Shown piece after piece: positions 1 through 8,924 of a stretch of DNA of 64,000 nucleotides. The notes beneath the pieces were generated by a model. The model was not told the origin of the DNA and searched no databases. It worked only from the letters and a program-made list of their open reading frames with translations. Positions within the stretch are counted from its first letter, which is position 1. The number at the start of each line of letters is the position of its first letter. Source of the stretch: Pseudomonas benzenivorans (lineage in GTDB: Bacteria > Pseudomonadota > Gammaproteobacteria > Pseudomonadales > Pseudomonadaceae); assembly GCF_900100495.1 (NCBI RefSeq), contig NZ_FNCT01000017.1, positions 57,425 through 121,424 on the forward strand, given 5' to 3'. Both the position numbers and the translations under genes were made by a program.

Positions 1-1301
1 ACTGGGGCGAGAGTACCTTCATCCAGGGTGGTATCAATGCGGTTAATCCGATTGATGTCGCGGCCTTCCGTCGGCCCGGAGCAGAAATCAAGGAAGGTTT
101 GATCCCGGTAAACATGCTTTATGCCTCGCAGAGCCTAACTGATCGGCTGTCCGCCGAAGCCTTCTATCAGTTGGAATGGGATCAGACCGTGGTCGACAAC
201 TGCGGTACCTTCTTTTCTAGCGCCGATGTTGTTGCCGAAGGCTGCGACAATAATTACCACATACTCGACGCAACTACAGTAAACACACTAACAGGCCTGC
301 AGCCAATGCTCTCCAGCTTGGGTGTGCAGGTAGAGACGGAAGGTCTAATCGTACCGCGTGGCGGCGACCGCGACGCCCGCGACGGAGGGCAGTTCGGTAC
401 CGCCCTGCGCTGGATGGGGGATGAATCCGAGTATGCGGCCTACTTCATCAACTACCACAGCCGGTTGCCGTACCTGAGCATGCAGAACGCCAATGCGGCG
501 GATATCACCGCTGCTGCGACCACCTTTGGTGGAGCCTTGGCTGCTCCTATCCTGCTCGGCCGCGGTAAGTACTTCTTTGAATATCCAGAAGATATTCAAC
601 TCTACGGCTTGAGCTTCTCCACCACCCTGCCAACCGGTACAGCCTGGTCAGGTGAGCTGAGCTATCGGCCTAACCTTCCATTGCAAATTAACGCCACCGA
701 CCTGACAGCCAAACTGGCAACGAGCGTGGCCGAGGGGTTTGCAACCGCCGGCTTTGCCGGTGGGTTGGCTCAGGCTGACGGCATCAACCATGGCTACGTC
801 CGCAAGGAAGTGACTCAGGCACAAACCACTCTCATTCATTTCATCGACCAAGTGATGGGGGCGGATCGTTTGACCCTGGTGGGAGAGGTCGGTGTGACCC
901 ACATCGGTGGCTTGGAAAACCAGAGCGAGATCCGGTATGGCCGCGACTCCATCTACGGCTCCCCCTACGGAACTGACGCATCGAATCTTGCTGCGGCATC
1001 CGCTCATGGCTTCCACGGCTTTTACACCAGCACATCATGGGGCTATCGCACTCGTGCCGTGTGGGAGTACAGCGACGTGATCGCAGGCATCAACCTTAAG
1101 CCCAACCTGTCATGGGCCCACGACGTGGATGGCTACGGCCCGGTGTTCAACGAGGGGGCCAAGGCTATCAGTATCGGCCTCGACGCTGATTACCGAAGTG
1201 CCTATACCGCAAACCTGTCGTATACCAACTTTTTCGGGGGCAGTTTTAACCCGTTCGTGGATCGTGACTTCGTTGCATTGAGCTTCGGTGCCTCCTTCTG
1301 A
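1..1301 (+). CDS. DUF1302 family protein, C-terminal part
   Basis: The open frame enters at base 3 and runs to a TGA at 1299-1301, so the N-terminus lies outside the window and about 432 residues are visible. The first residues (WGESTFIQGG, NAVNPID) match the conserved early part of DUF1302 proteins, so probably only 100-200 residues are missing. The rest alternates short polar and aromatic stretches and ends in Phe, as expected of an outer-membrane beta-barrel. Family members usually sit beside DUF1329 proteins and catabolic genes for hydrophobic substrates, with no proven transport role. An envelope role linked to the acyl-CoA dehydrogenase operon is inference. It converges with the decarboxylase-like gene. 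Confidence 0.85.
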   Translation, partial: WGESTFIQGGINAVNPIDVAAFRRPGAEIKEGLIPVNMLYASQSLTDRLSAEAFYQLEWDQTVVDNCGTFFSSADVVAEGCDNNYHILDATTVNTLTGLQPMLSSLGVQVETEGLIVPRGGDRDARDGGQFGTALRWMGDESEYAAYFINYHSRLPYLSMQNANAADITAAATTFGGALAAPILLGRGKYFFEYPEDIQLYGLSFSTTLPTGTAWSGELSYRPNLPLQINATDLTAKLATSVAEGFATAGFAGGLAQADGINHGYVRKEVTQAQTTLIHFIDQVMGADRLTLVGEVGVTHIGGLENQSEIRYGRDSIYGSPYGTDASNLAAASAHGFHGFYTSTSWGYRTRAVWEYSDVIAGINLKPNLSWAHDVDGYGPVFNEGAKAISIGLDADYRSAYTANLSYTNFFGGSFNPFVDRDFVALSFGASF

Positions 1302-1312
1302 CGAGAGTATCC

Positions 1313-1340
1313 GGAGCCGTATCCCTCGGGATGCGGCTCC
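1313..1340. terminator. hairpin between convergent genes
   Basis: Imperfect inverted repeat GGAGCCGTATCCC / GGGATGCGGCTCC with a 2-base loop, in the 73-bp gap between the stops of the DUF1302 and decarboxylase-like genes. There is no T-run on either side, so termination is plausible only from position and symmetry. Confidence 0.4.
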
Positions 1341-1374
1341 ATTGCCGAGAGCAGGCGAACGCCCCCATGGCGGC

Positions 1375-2160
1375 TCAAGCAATACTCGCTCCGGCATTCA
1401 GGCGCAGTTGCAGTCCGTGGCTATGGAAAACCATCTTCGGTGCAGCATTGCTCAGCCCCAGTTGGGCCAGTCGTCGCGCCATGGGATGGGTGCTGTTGGT
1501 GAGTTTCAGGCGCAGGGATCCTGGCAGGCAGGCTTTGCCACCGCCGCGCGTATTGATCAGTGTGCGCAGCAGTTCCCCCTGGTGGTGCGAGTAAAGAACC
1601 AGATCCAACTGAGGGGCCGGAATGCCGAAGCCCAGATCCCCTGAGAGCTCTACCATAGTCTCACCGGATTCAGGGTCACTGACTGTTCCCCTGAAACGCT
1701 TGGCATCCAGGGAAAATCCGATGGGCGTAACGAACTTCGGGTACCCCCAGACCTCTCTTCCTGCCACGCATGCGGCTTGGGTCGTGACGGGGAGATCGAT
1801 CACATGGAATCCAATCTGTTGCTTGTCCAAAGGCTGATAGAGCGAAAGCAGCGGCAGTCGCGGTGCCTTCACGCCGTTGGGAACACAGGCGATGGCGACA
1901 CCGACTTCGTTGTAGTCGGCGATTGCCGTTTCCCGGTATTCGTAGAACCCAACCGCCACCAGCGCTTTGCCTCCGGCGAAGCGAACGGCCGTCAGCCCTT
2001 TATCCTTGAGGAAGGCATTGGCGGCGTCGAACTCGACGTTGAAGAGGGCCATGAAGTTGGAATTGTCGAAGTACAGAATGGGCAGGTCGATGTTGCCCTC
2101 CGAGCTCTGGAACGGTGTCAGCGGGTATTGAAAGAATGGGTCTTGGCGCCAGGCGGTCAT
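1375..2160 (-). CDS. acetoacetate decarboxylase family protein
   Basis: 261 residues, the usual length of the acetoacetate decarboxylase family. The Schiff-base lysine region is present as REVWGYPK with Lys about residue 142, so decarboxylase-type chemistry on a beta-keto acid, or the hydratase/aldolase variants of this fold, is possible. It is the last gene of a three-gene operon. Its ATG begins 3 bp after the stop of the acyl-CoA dehydrogenase gene, which suggests translational coupling and a shared pathway. Members next to acyl-CoA dehydrogenases are often not true acetoacetate decarboxylases, so the substrate is unknown. It is probably cytoplasmic, with no signal peptide visible. Confidence 0.85.
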   Translation of the reverse strand: MTAWRQDPFFQYPLTPFQSSEGNIDLPILYFDNSNFMALFNVEFDAANAFLKDKGLTAVRFAGGKALVAVGFYEYRETAIADYNEVGVAIACVPNGVKAPRLPLLSLYQPLDKQQIGFHVIDLPVTTQAACVAGREVWGYPKFVTPIGFSLDAKRFRGTVSDPESGETMVELSGDLGFGIPAPQLDLVLYSHHQGELLRTLINTRGGGKACLPGSLRLKLTNSTHPMARRLAQLGLSNAAPKMVFHSHGLQLRLNAGASIA

Positions 2161-2163
2161 GCT

Positions 2164-3552
2164 TCAAACTCCAACAATAGGGCTATGTGAATCGAGCGGC
2201 AGCAGTTGCTCCTGCCAGTCCTCGATCAGCGACAAGCGGTTTATCTGATTGGTGCCCTCGAAAATCCGGGTCAGGCGTACATCCCGGAATATCTTTTCGA
2301 TCCTCTGTTCATGCAGGCTGCCGTGATCGGCCAGGAGATCCAGCGCCATTTCGACCACATGCTGCGCCCGGTCGGTTGCGTGAAACTTGCACAGGGATGC
2401 ATTCAGCTGGCGGGGCTTCCAGGCATGCTTTGCTTCCTGCCATATCAGGCTACGGATGGCGCGGGTTTCAGCCACCATGGTCGCGAGGTGCAGTTGCACA
2501 TCCTGATAGTGAATAAGCTCTTTGCCGCCCAGCTTGTACCGGCGCGCAAAATCTACGGCGAGCTCCGTGGCTGCACGTGCCAAGCCAACCCCCATGGCGG
2601 CGACTGGAATCCGGGAGGCATTGAGGGTAGCCCGGTTGAGGGCCCAGCCCTTGCGCAGCCCCCCGATGAGGCGGCCGTTGGGAACAAAGACGTTATTGAA
2701 CTCGAGCTCGGCGGCGCCGGAGGCGCGCATGCCCATCTTCATTTCGGTACGCGCAATGCTGTAACCCGGGCTGTCGGCATCGACATAGAAACACGTCCAC
2801 GAGTCCATCCCTTCGCCTTGGAGTGCGGCAAATACGGTCGCACTCTTGGCAAGGTCGCCGCCGCTGATGAAGCACTTGCGGCCATTGAGGAGGTAGCCGC
2901 CGGGGGCCGGAGTCGCTACCACGCCGGGGCGATAGACTTCCGCGCCATGGCCTTCTTCCGCGTCCGACCCGGCACCGGGCTCGGTGATCGCAAATGCCAC
3001 CAGATGTGGGTCACCGTTCAGGCAGCTGCGGTATACCGGGGCCAGGTGACGGGTGATGGCTCCTGGGCTGCCGGAAAGCAGCAGTGGCATGCAGCCGAGG
3101 TGGTGCGCTGAGAGCAACAGCATCAGGCCGCCGCACGCACGACTGAACTCCTCGACGACCAGAGCACACTGCCAAATGGGCGGCTGAGTGACAGCCTGCC
3201 ACGGCATGCTGCCGAGCGGCGCGGGCATGAAATAGCTCAGCCAACCGGCTTTTCCTGCCTCAATCAGAAGTCGCTGGACATCAGGCAAGCATTCACCGAC
3301 CGGCAGGTGTTCTGCCAAATCCGCAGCGCTGGCCAGGGGGGCAATATGCTGCTCGGCGAAACCACGGGCGGCGCGACGAATCTTGGCCAATGCCTTGGGT
3401 AGCCGAGCGGTATCAGCCTCCCACAGATCCCTGCTGGAATAGTGGGTGAACTGCCGAGCGAGGACAGGGAATTCGCCATACTGCCAGTGCGGTGAAAGCT
3501 GATGAGTGGATGGCAGATGCCCGTCGAGATGCATATTCAGGGACATGATCAT
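2164..3552 (-). CDS. acyl-CoA dehydrogenase family protein (catalytic-type subunit)
   Basis: 462 residues from the ATG at 3552, chosen over an upstream in-frame start because it forms an ATGA overlap with the preceding gene. It has the full three-domain architecture: N-terminal helical domain, middle beta domain (ITEPGAGSD, then GRKCFISGG) and C-terminal helical domain. The C-terminus carries IFEGTNQINR with Glu about 432, the position of the catalytic base in the short/medium-chain group. The long N-terminal extension (about 70 residues) is unlike classic 380-residue enzymes. Cytoplasmic and FAD-dependent; should oxidise an acyl-CoA at alpha-beta. The partner encoded just upstream lacks the catalytic Glu. 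Confidence 0.88.
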   Translation of the reverse strand: MIMSLNMHLDGHLPSTHQLSPHWQYGEFPVLARQFTHYSSRDLWEADTARLPKALAKIRRAARGFAEQHIAPLASAADLAEHLPVGECLPDVQRLLIEAGKAGWLSYFMPAPLGSMPWQAVTQPPIWQCALVVEEFSRACGGLMLLLSAHHLGCMPLLLSGSPGAITRHLAPVYRSCLNGDPHLVAFAITEPGAGSDAEEGHGAEVYRPGVVATPAPGGYLLNGRKCFISGGDLAKSATVFAALQGEGMDSWTCFYVDADSPGYSIARTEMKMGMRASGAAELEFNNVFVPNGRLIGGLRKGWALNRATLNASRIPVAAMGVGLARAATELAVDFARRYKLGGKELIHYQDVQLHLATMVAETRAIRSLIWQEAKHAWKPRQLNASLCKFHATDRAQHVVEMALDLLADHGSLHEQRIEKIFRDVRLTRIFEGTNQINRLSLIEDWQEQLLPLDSHSPIVGV

Positions 3553-4667
3553 TTCTCCACCCAGGCGGCCAGGAACAAAGGAATTTCCCGCGTGCCGCCG
3601 CCTTGCAACTTGAGCATGTTCAGATCGCGAACGATCTTTTCTGCTCCGCAATCGCGCATGTAGCCGATGCCGCCATGCACTTGCACGACATGATTGGCCG
3701 CCTGGCAGAGGCTTTCATGCAGCCTCGCACGCATGGATAACAGCACGCCCAGGTCCAGCTCGTCGAGCGGACGAGTCGTCATGCCAAGTGCTGCCTCGGC
3801 ATGCTGGAGCGTCATTTCCACCTCACCGAGCATGAACTGTACGGCGGGGTGATGGTCGATGCGCTTACCGCCCTGCTTGCGGATGGCCGCATATTCGGTG
3901 GCCAGGGTTTGCCCTCGCTGCAAGGCCCCGACGGCTATCGCCATTAAACCGATGCAGTCGGCCTTGAGCATGCGTTGGTAGATGCTGCGGGTCTGCGAGG
4001 CATCTAGGCTGCGGATATCCCCATGTTCGTGCGCTTGCACGAGGTAACTGGATAGCTCATCGAAGCCGTGTTGTGCCTCGCATCTGGAGACGCTCTCACC
4101 GGCACGATCACTCAAACACCAGACGACCTCGCCGTCGCTCCACTGCGGCCAAAGCAAAGTCTGCCAATCCTCTGCCGCCACAATGGGGCTGGCGTGCTGC
4201 TGCCGGTTAAGCCAATCGCCGAGTACGTCTTGCTCTTCCGGCGGAATTGCCGATCCCTTGAGCCAACGCGCCAGGCTGTAGCGGCCAAGGCCGTAATGCC
4301 CGGTAATAGACAAGGTGGTCGCAAGGAAGCGCTCCTGGTTGAGCGTGAAACCCAGCAGTTTGGCCAAACCATGCGCCAGGCTACTGCGATGCCAGGAGAA
4401 GGCCACGCCGGGGTTGGCCTGGCCCAGGTGCCTGAGCGTCCCGATATTGAAGAGCATGGCTTCTGCGCTATCGGTGTGATCCCAGATCCCGAATCCATCC
4501 TCACTGCCGGACAGGGAAAGGATGCCCAGCTCTACCGCTTCTTGCGTCAGTGTCTCAAGGCGCTGGGGCCGCAGGGGGTGCTCGGGCCGTTCCACCGAGG
4601 AAGCAATCCTTTCTCTGGCGAAACGGCCGATCTCATCAAGTAGTGGAAGAACGTCTTCGGGATTCAT
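3549..4667 (-). CDS. acyl-CoA dehydrogenase-like protein lacking the catalytic Glu
   Basis: 372 residues, first gene of the three-gene operon, overlapping the next by 4 bp (ATGA). The C-terminal half is recognisably acyl-CoA dehydrogenase (QVHGGIGYMRDCGAEKIVRD, then LQGGGT). Where catalytic members read YEGT or FEGT this protein reads QGGGT (about residues 355-359), so the usual general base is missing. The middle beta domain (about 120-200) is divergent and hard to align by eye. In steroid and side-chain degradation systems, heteromeric acyl-CoA dehydrogenases pair one active with one inactive subunit, and I infer the same here. The ATG at 4667 leaves about 215 bp to the divergent regulator. 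Confidence 0.8.
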   Translation of the reverse strand: MNPEDVLPLLDEIGRFARERIASSVERPEHPLRPQRLETLTQEAVELGILSLSGSEDGFGIWDHTDSAEAMLFNIGTLRHLGQANPGVAFSWHRSSLAHGLAKLLGFTLNQERFLATTLSITGHYGLGRYSLARWLKGSAIPPEEQDVLGDWLNRQQHASPIVAAEDWQTLLWPQWSDGEVVWCLSDRAGESVSRCEAQHGFDELSSYLVQAHEHGDIRSLDASQTRSIYQRMLKADCIGLMAIAVGALQRGQTLATEYAAIRKQGGKRIDHHPAVQFMLGEVEMTLQHAEAALGMTTRPLDELDLGVLLSMRARLHESLCQAANHVVQVHGGIGYMRDCGAEKIVRDLNMLKLQGGGTREIPLFLAAWVEK

Positions 4668-4883
4668 GGTGCTGACATTGCCACCCGTAATGTTGTTGTG
4701 GACTGAGCGCCAACCATGGAGCGGTCAGGATCGAAAGCGGCAGTTCCGACACATAACCGCCCGGTAGATATGGCAGCTTCGATGGGATGGAGGATAGGAG
4801 TGGAGGGCACTTTGAGGAATGACGCAGGGGGACAGTTACTTTAGTATTTAGGCCAATTTAGCAGCCCAAAAGAGTCTGTCCGG

Positions 4884-5912
4884 ATGAGCTTCTGGGACTT
4901 CACCCGCAATGTCAGTAGCGTACGCCTGCTGGTCGAGCTCGGCCGAGATCACGGCATGAGTGCTGCGGCTCTGTTAAGAGGAACAAACCTCTCAAGCAGT
5001 CAGCTAGAAGACCCAAAGGTGCAGGCGCCGGCGTCGGCTGAGCTGCGTGTGATATCCAATCTGCTTCAGCTCCCGCTGCCACCGGAGGCGCTGGGATTCC
5101 AGGCCGGGCTCCGTTACACCTTCTCGACCTATGGCCTGTGGGGGTTGGGTCTCATCAGCAGCGCGACCCTTGCCGATGCGCTGGCTTTGGCTTTGCGTTT
5201 TTTACCGCTGACTTACGCCTTCACGCTGATTTCCTATCACCGGGAGGGAACGCTTGGCGTGCTGAGTTTCGGTGAGCCTGACTTGAAGGACGAACTAAAG
5301 CGTTTTCTGGTTGCGCGGGATGTGGCAGCGGCCTATATGCTCATCCGGGAGTTGATCGGCAGTGATTTCGTGCCAGAGCGTCTGACCTTCCGCCACCCCC
5401 TTCCAGAGCACACCAAACTGGCCATCACTCCCGATAGCTTTCGGGAAGCTCATCCAAGGTTCGGCGCTGGACTGAACAGCATTGCTTTCAAGTTGAGTCT
5501 GCTCGAACACCGCTTACCTCAAGCCAACCCTGTGACTGCATCCATGTGTACCCAGCAGTGCGGCGAGCTATTGGAGAAGCAACGGATTAAGGCAGGTACG
5601 GCGAGCATCGTTCGCAACTACCTCCAAATCACCGGAAGTGTTCCACCAGATCAGGTCACCATGGCCAAACTGTTGAACACCAGCGAGAGAACCTTGAAGC
5701 GTCGCCTCAGCGAGGAAGGAACCACCTTCCGCGCGCTACTCATGGAGGCCCGCTATGCCATGGCCAAAGAGCTATTGGGAAGTAACCAACTGCCAGTGAG
5801 CGCAATCGCGGAGCGCTTGGGATTCAGCGACCCATCTAGTTTTTCTCAGGCATTCAAGCGCTGGCATGGCTGTGCCCCCCAGAGTTATCGCAAGCAAAAT
5901 GCACTGCAGTGA
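4884..5912 (+). CDS. AraC family transcriptional regulator (OruR/ArgR-like)
   Basis: 342 residues. The N-terminal about 190 residues match the arabinose-binding-like domain of long AraC regulators (GLWGLGLISSATLADAL), and the C-terminal about 90 residues hold the two helix-turn-helix units (MAKLLNTSERTLKRRL; VSAIAERLGFSDPSSFSQAF). It is transcribed divergently from the acyl-CoA dehydrogenase operon across a 216-bp gap, the classic position for a local activator sensing the pathway substrate. The start was chosen at the first in-frame ATG. A role in controlling that operon is inference from position. Confidence 0.9.
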   Translation: MSFWDFTRNVSSVRLLVELGRDHGMSAAALLRGTNLSSSQLEDPKVQAPASAELRVISNLLQLPLPPEALGFQAGLRYTFSTYGLWGLGLISSATLADALALALRFLPLTYAFTLISYHREGTLGVLSFGEPDLKDELKRFLVARDVAAAYMLIRELIGSDFVPERLTFRHPLPEHTKLAITPDSFREAHPRFGAGLNSIAFKLSLLEHRLPQANPVTASMCTQQCGELLEKQRIKAGTASIVRNYLQITGSVPPDQVTMAKLLNTSERTLKRRLSEEGTTFRALLMEARYAMAKELLGSNQLPVSAIAERLGFSDPSSFSQAFKRWHGCAPQSYRKQNALQ

Positions 5913-6161
5913 AATGAAAATCGCCCGCTGTAGCGGCATTGCTCACTGATTGGATTGTCGATTTGCCGACGGCCGCTTTTGGCCGGTTCTTGCCCCTCGC
6001 GAACGGCCGTTGTGGGGCGGCGGCGGGCACAGTTGCTCGCCCCGATGCGGCCGGCGCTACCCTCTGCCGCCCATGCTTCGAACAGGGAAGCTCAATCCGG
6101 CACAATCCCGTTTCCGGGCCCCGGTCCTTTGTCCGACACGTCAATTCCAAGGTGGAATCCC

Positions 6162-6701
6162 ATGTCTACTGCACTGCTGATCATCGACGTCCAACAGGCA
6201 CTCTGTACGGGCGAGGAAGCCGCTTTTGAAAGCGACCGGGTCATCGAAAGAATCAACACCGTTGCCGAGAAGGCGCGGGCCGCTGGTGCAGCGGTTGTCC
6301 TGATCCAGCATGAAGAGGAGCGCGGTCCGCTTCAGTTCGACAGCGCTGGTTGGCAACTCGCCCAAGGGCTGGTCACAACGCCGGGCGATCTTCGAGTTCG
6401 CAAGGCGACCCCGGACTCGTTCCACCGCACCGACCTGATCCAGCGTCTCCAGGAGCGGGAGATCTCCCGGTTGCTGATCTGTGGCTTGCAGAGCGATTTC
6501 TGCGTCGACACCACTACCCGACGAGCCTTGGCGCTGGGCTATGAGGTGGTCCTGGTAGCAGACGCGCATTCGACGGTGGACAACGGGGTCCTGTCGGCTG
6601 CACAAATCACGGCGCATCACAACGCAACCCTGGCGAACATGACGAGCTTCGGGAAACGAGCCGTCGTCGTCCCTGCCGCAGAGGTGCAAATCGAGGCGTA
6701 G
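6162..6701 (+). CDS. cysteine hydrolase, isochorismatase family
   Basis: 179 residues from the ATG at 6162, preceded by a GGTGGAA ribosome binding site. An open frame continues upstream but has no family similarity. The catalytic triad is visible: Asp9 in LLIIDVQ, Lys81 in VRKATPDSF and Cys114 in LQSDFCVDT. Family enzymes hydrolyse amides or ureas (nicotinamide, N-carbamoyl compounds) or act as isochorismatases; the substrate cannot be told from the sequence. It stands alone, with 230-250 bp of non-coding DNA on both sides. Cytoplasmic. Confidence 0.88.
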   Translation: MSTALLIIDVQQALCTGEEAAFESDRVIERINTVAEKARAAGAAVVLIQHEEERGPLQFDSAGWQLAQGLVTTPGDLRVRKATPDSFHRTDLIQRLQEREISRLLICGLQSDFCVDTTTRRALALGYEVVLVADAHSTVDNGVLSAAQITAHHNATLANMTSFGKRAVVVPAAEVQIEA

Positions 6702-6931
6702 AGGCGTTTCGCTACCATAGTCGCCCCCGTGCTGCCGTTCGACAGCCGATGTTTCGGCTTGCTTGAGGCTGCATGCAGGGGTTTGCGCTTGTGGCCGAAA
6801 GCAACGGACGTTTAGAGCAGGAAAGAATCGGCCCCCGTTGGCCTACCAACCCAGCTAAGACTGAATACAATTTGCGCCCGATTGCCCTGGGCCATGAATA
6901 TGGCCGCATCGAACAAGGAACCCGCGCCGCC

Positions 6932-7429
6932 ATGGCCTCCCCAGATAAACAGCAAAAACGCGCCCGGCGGTCCAAAGCCAAGGCCAAGCAGAACCGTTCG
7001 GGCAGGTCAAAAGCCAATGTCGTACACCCGCTGCTGGCCAACCCGCTGATCAACGAGCCGTTCGATGATGTCCTAATCGACCTGAGCACCTTCGACTTCC
7101 AAGACATCGAAGAGAATGGTTTCGACCCGGCGGATTTCGACGATCTGTTCCAGGCGATGAGAGTCGGCGAAGGCATCAGCCTGCTAGCGATGTGCCTGGT
7201 GTTCCTGCAATACCCGGTGTTGGAGCTGGTGGTCGCTGAGGAAGAGGAAGACGCGGCCATCGACTTCATGATGGGCCTGCTGATCACCTATCGCGGGATC
7301 TTCCACGATGAAGACGAAGACACGGCGGTGGATTGGCTCGGCGGCGAGGCCTTCCAGAATGCCTACAACGAAGCGTCGATGATCCTGCAGGAGAGGAACG
7401 CTCGCGGCACCCCAGGCGCCCGCGGTTAG
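6932..7429 (+). CDS. hypothetical protein with basic N-terminus and acidic body
   Basis: 165 residues from the ATG at 6932; an upstream in-frame ATG at 6773 exists, but the extra 53 residues look non-coding. The first about 30 residues are very basic (KQQKRARRSKAKAKQ). The rest is acidic and helical with clusters such as EEEED and DEDEDTAVDW. I do not recognise the family. No signal peptide and no clear membrane segment; the hydrophobic stretch near residue 90 (LLAMCLVFLQYPVLELVV) is short and flanked by acid residues. A charge-bipartite protein of this kind could bind nucleic acid or ribosomes through its tail, but that is speculation. Confidence 0.65.
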   Translation: MASPDKQQKRARRSKAKAKQNRSGRSKANVVHPLLANPLINEPFDDVLIDLSTFDFQDIEENGFDPADFDDLFQAMRVGEGISLLAMCLVFLQYPVLELVVAEEEEDAAIDFMMGLLITYRGIFHDEDEDTAVDWLGGEAFQNAYNEASMILQERNARGTPGARG

Positions 7430-7645
7430 CCGCGCGCCAAGGAGCCAATGCTGGCAAGTCCGGACCATCCGGGAGCGCTCATTGCGCTGAATCTGAACGA
7501 TGAGCAGGCAGCCCTGCGGGCTGCATTCGCCGCGGGGCGCGCCTCCTGCAAGTCAGCGCAATATGCAACACACAAAGCCATCCAAAATCCCGAAAATCAC
7601 GCCCCAAAAAAAACCATCCCGCTCAGCCTGGGCCGGCGCGCCCGA

Positions 7646-8914
7646 TCACTCCTCCCGCCAATCCAGGTCACAGCAGAACACATGCAGCCGGCCGAGGACC
7701 TTGACGGTCTGCGACAGGGTGATGCACATGCGCGAATCCGCCACCGACAGATAGGGCCGGCTGATCTGGATGACCCCCGGTTGTTTCAGCGCCCGGTAGT
7801 GGTAGTGCTTGTGCGACCAGTTGGCGTTGTCGCCGCACAGCAGGGGGGCGAAGCGCGCGTTCAGTTGCTGCTGGTAGTGCGGGGCGTAGACGTTGGGCGA
7901 CACCTGGTAACCCGCCTCGTTGAGCAGGTAACAGCGCACCGTGCGCGGGTCGGCGAACAGCAGGCGGCTGCTCTGGTCGAACTGCCGGTGCACGGCGAAG
8001 TCCGCCACGGCCTTGTGGAACAGGCCTTCCAGTTCCCGCGAGTAGTGCTGCAGGTCGGCACTGCGTTTGACGCTTTGCCATTGCTGGCCGCGCAGCAGGT
8101 TGGCGAAGGTGTCGGCAAAGCCCTGGGCGCCGTCGATGCGCGCCTGTGGTCTGGAAAAGTAGAAGCCTTGCAGCATGTCGGCGTTGGCCGCGATGGCCAC
8201 CAGGGCCTCGTGTTCGGTTTCCACGCCTTCCACTACCACCAGGCTGCCGGCCTCGTGCAGCAGGCTGACGATGCCGGTGAGAATCCGTTCCACCCGGCGC
8301 GAACGGCCGGCATCCTGGATCAGGCGGCGGTCGATCTTGACGATGTCGGGTTCCAGGCCCCAGATGCGGTCGAAGTTGGAATGCCCCGCGCCGAAGTCGT
8401 CGATGGCGATCAGGCAGCCCAACTGGCGGAAATAGCGGATGAAGCGCTGCAACTGGGCCAGGTCGCTGACTTCGCTTTCGATGATCTCTATCACCAGCCG
8501 CTGCGCCGGAATGCCGGTGGCCTGCAGCAGGTCGCGGGTAAAGCCGATGTCCGGTCGCTCGCTGACCAGGTATTGCGAGTTCAGGTTGAGGAACAGCCAG
8601 GCCTGAGCGGTCGCCTGGCGGGCGAAGTTGTGCACGTGCAGGGTCCGGCAGGTGCGGTCCAGTTCCAGGCTTTGCCGGCCATTGCCCGGCATGGCCAGCA
8701 GGGTGGCCGGCGACTCTGTGCTGCCATCGTCGTGGTGCGCGCGGATCAGCCCCTCGTAGCCGACCGCACGGCCGTGGGCGATGCTGAGAATGGGCTGGAA
8801 GTGGCTGGTCAGTGACAGGCCGCGGTAGCGGGTGCAGACCATCGGATCGGCCGGCACGGCGTGCAGCGGTGGGCGGGCGGCTGCCTGGTGGTCGGGCAGG
8901 GCGGTCTCTAGCAT
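7646..8914 (-). CDS. EAL-domain cyclic-di-GMP phosphodiesterase
   Basis: 422 residues. The EAL domain covers about 30-265 with all metal- and substrate-binding residues visible: the signature as EGL (Glu54), Asn in FLNLN (110/112), Glu143, DDFGAGHSN (Asp172/173), Lys193 in VKIDR, Glu229 in EGVE and Gln249. It should hydrolyse c-di-GMP to pGpG. The C-terminal about 155 residues (WQSVKRSADLQHYSRELEG, later GVIQISRPYLSV) resemble a Cache/PDC-like sensor region, placed after the EAL domain instead of before it; no membrane segment is seen, so it is probably cytosolic. The start lies 10 bp from a small palindromic element that makes up its leader, with only a weak AGG as ribosome binding site. Confidence 0.9.
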   Translation of the reverse strand: MLETALPDHQAAARPPLHAVPADPMVCTRYRGLSLTSHFQPILSIAHGRAVGYEGLIRAHHDDGSTESPATLLAMPGNGRQSLELDRTCRTLHVHNFARQATAQAWLFLNLNSQYLVSERPDIGFTRDLLQATGIPAQRLVIEIIESEVSDLAQLQRFIRYFRQLGCLIAIDDFGAGHSNFDRIWGLEPDIVKIDRRLIQDAGRSRRVERILTGIVSLLHEAGSLVVVEGVETEHEALVAIAANADMLQGFYFSRPQARIDGAQGFADTFANLLRGQQWQSVKRSADLQHYSRELEGLFHKAVADFAVHRQFDQSSRLLFADPRTVRCYLLNEAGYQVSPNVYAPHYQQQLNARFAPLLCGDNANWSHKHYHYRALKQPGVIQISRPYLSVADSRMCITLSQTVKVLGRLHVFCCDLDWREE

Positions 8915-8924
8915 CTTGCGTTAC

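Noticed and set aside
7448..8815. A plus-strand frame of 455 residues opposite the EAL gene
   Set aside because: The EAL domain and all of its catalytic residues are on the minus strand; the plus frame is a codon-bias shadow.
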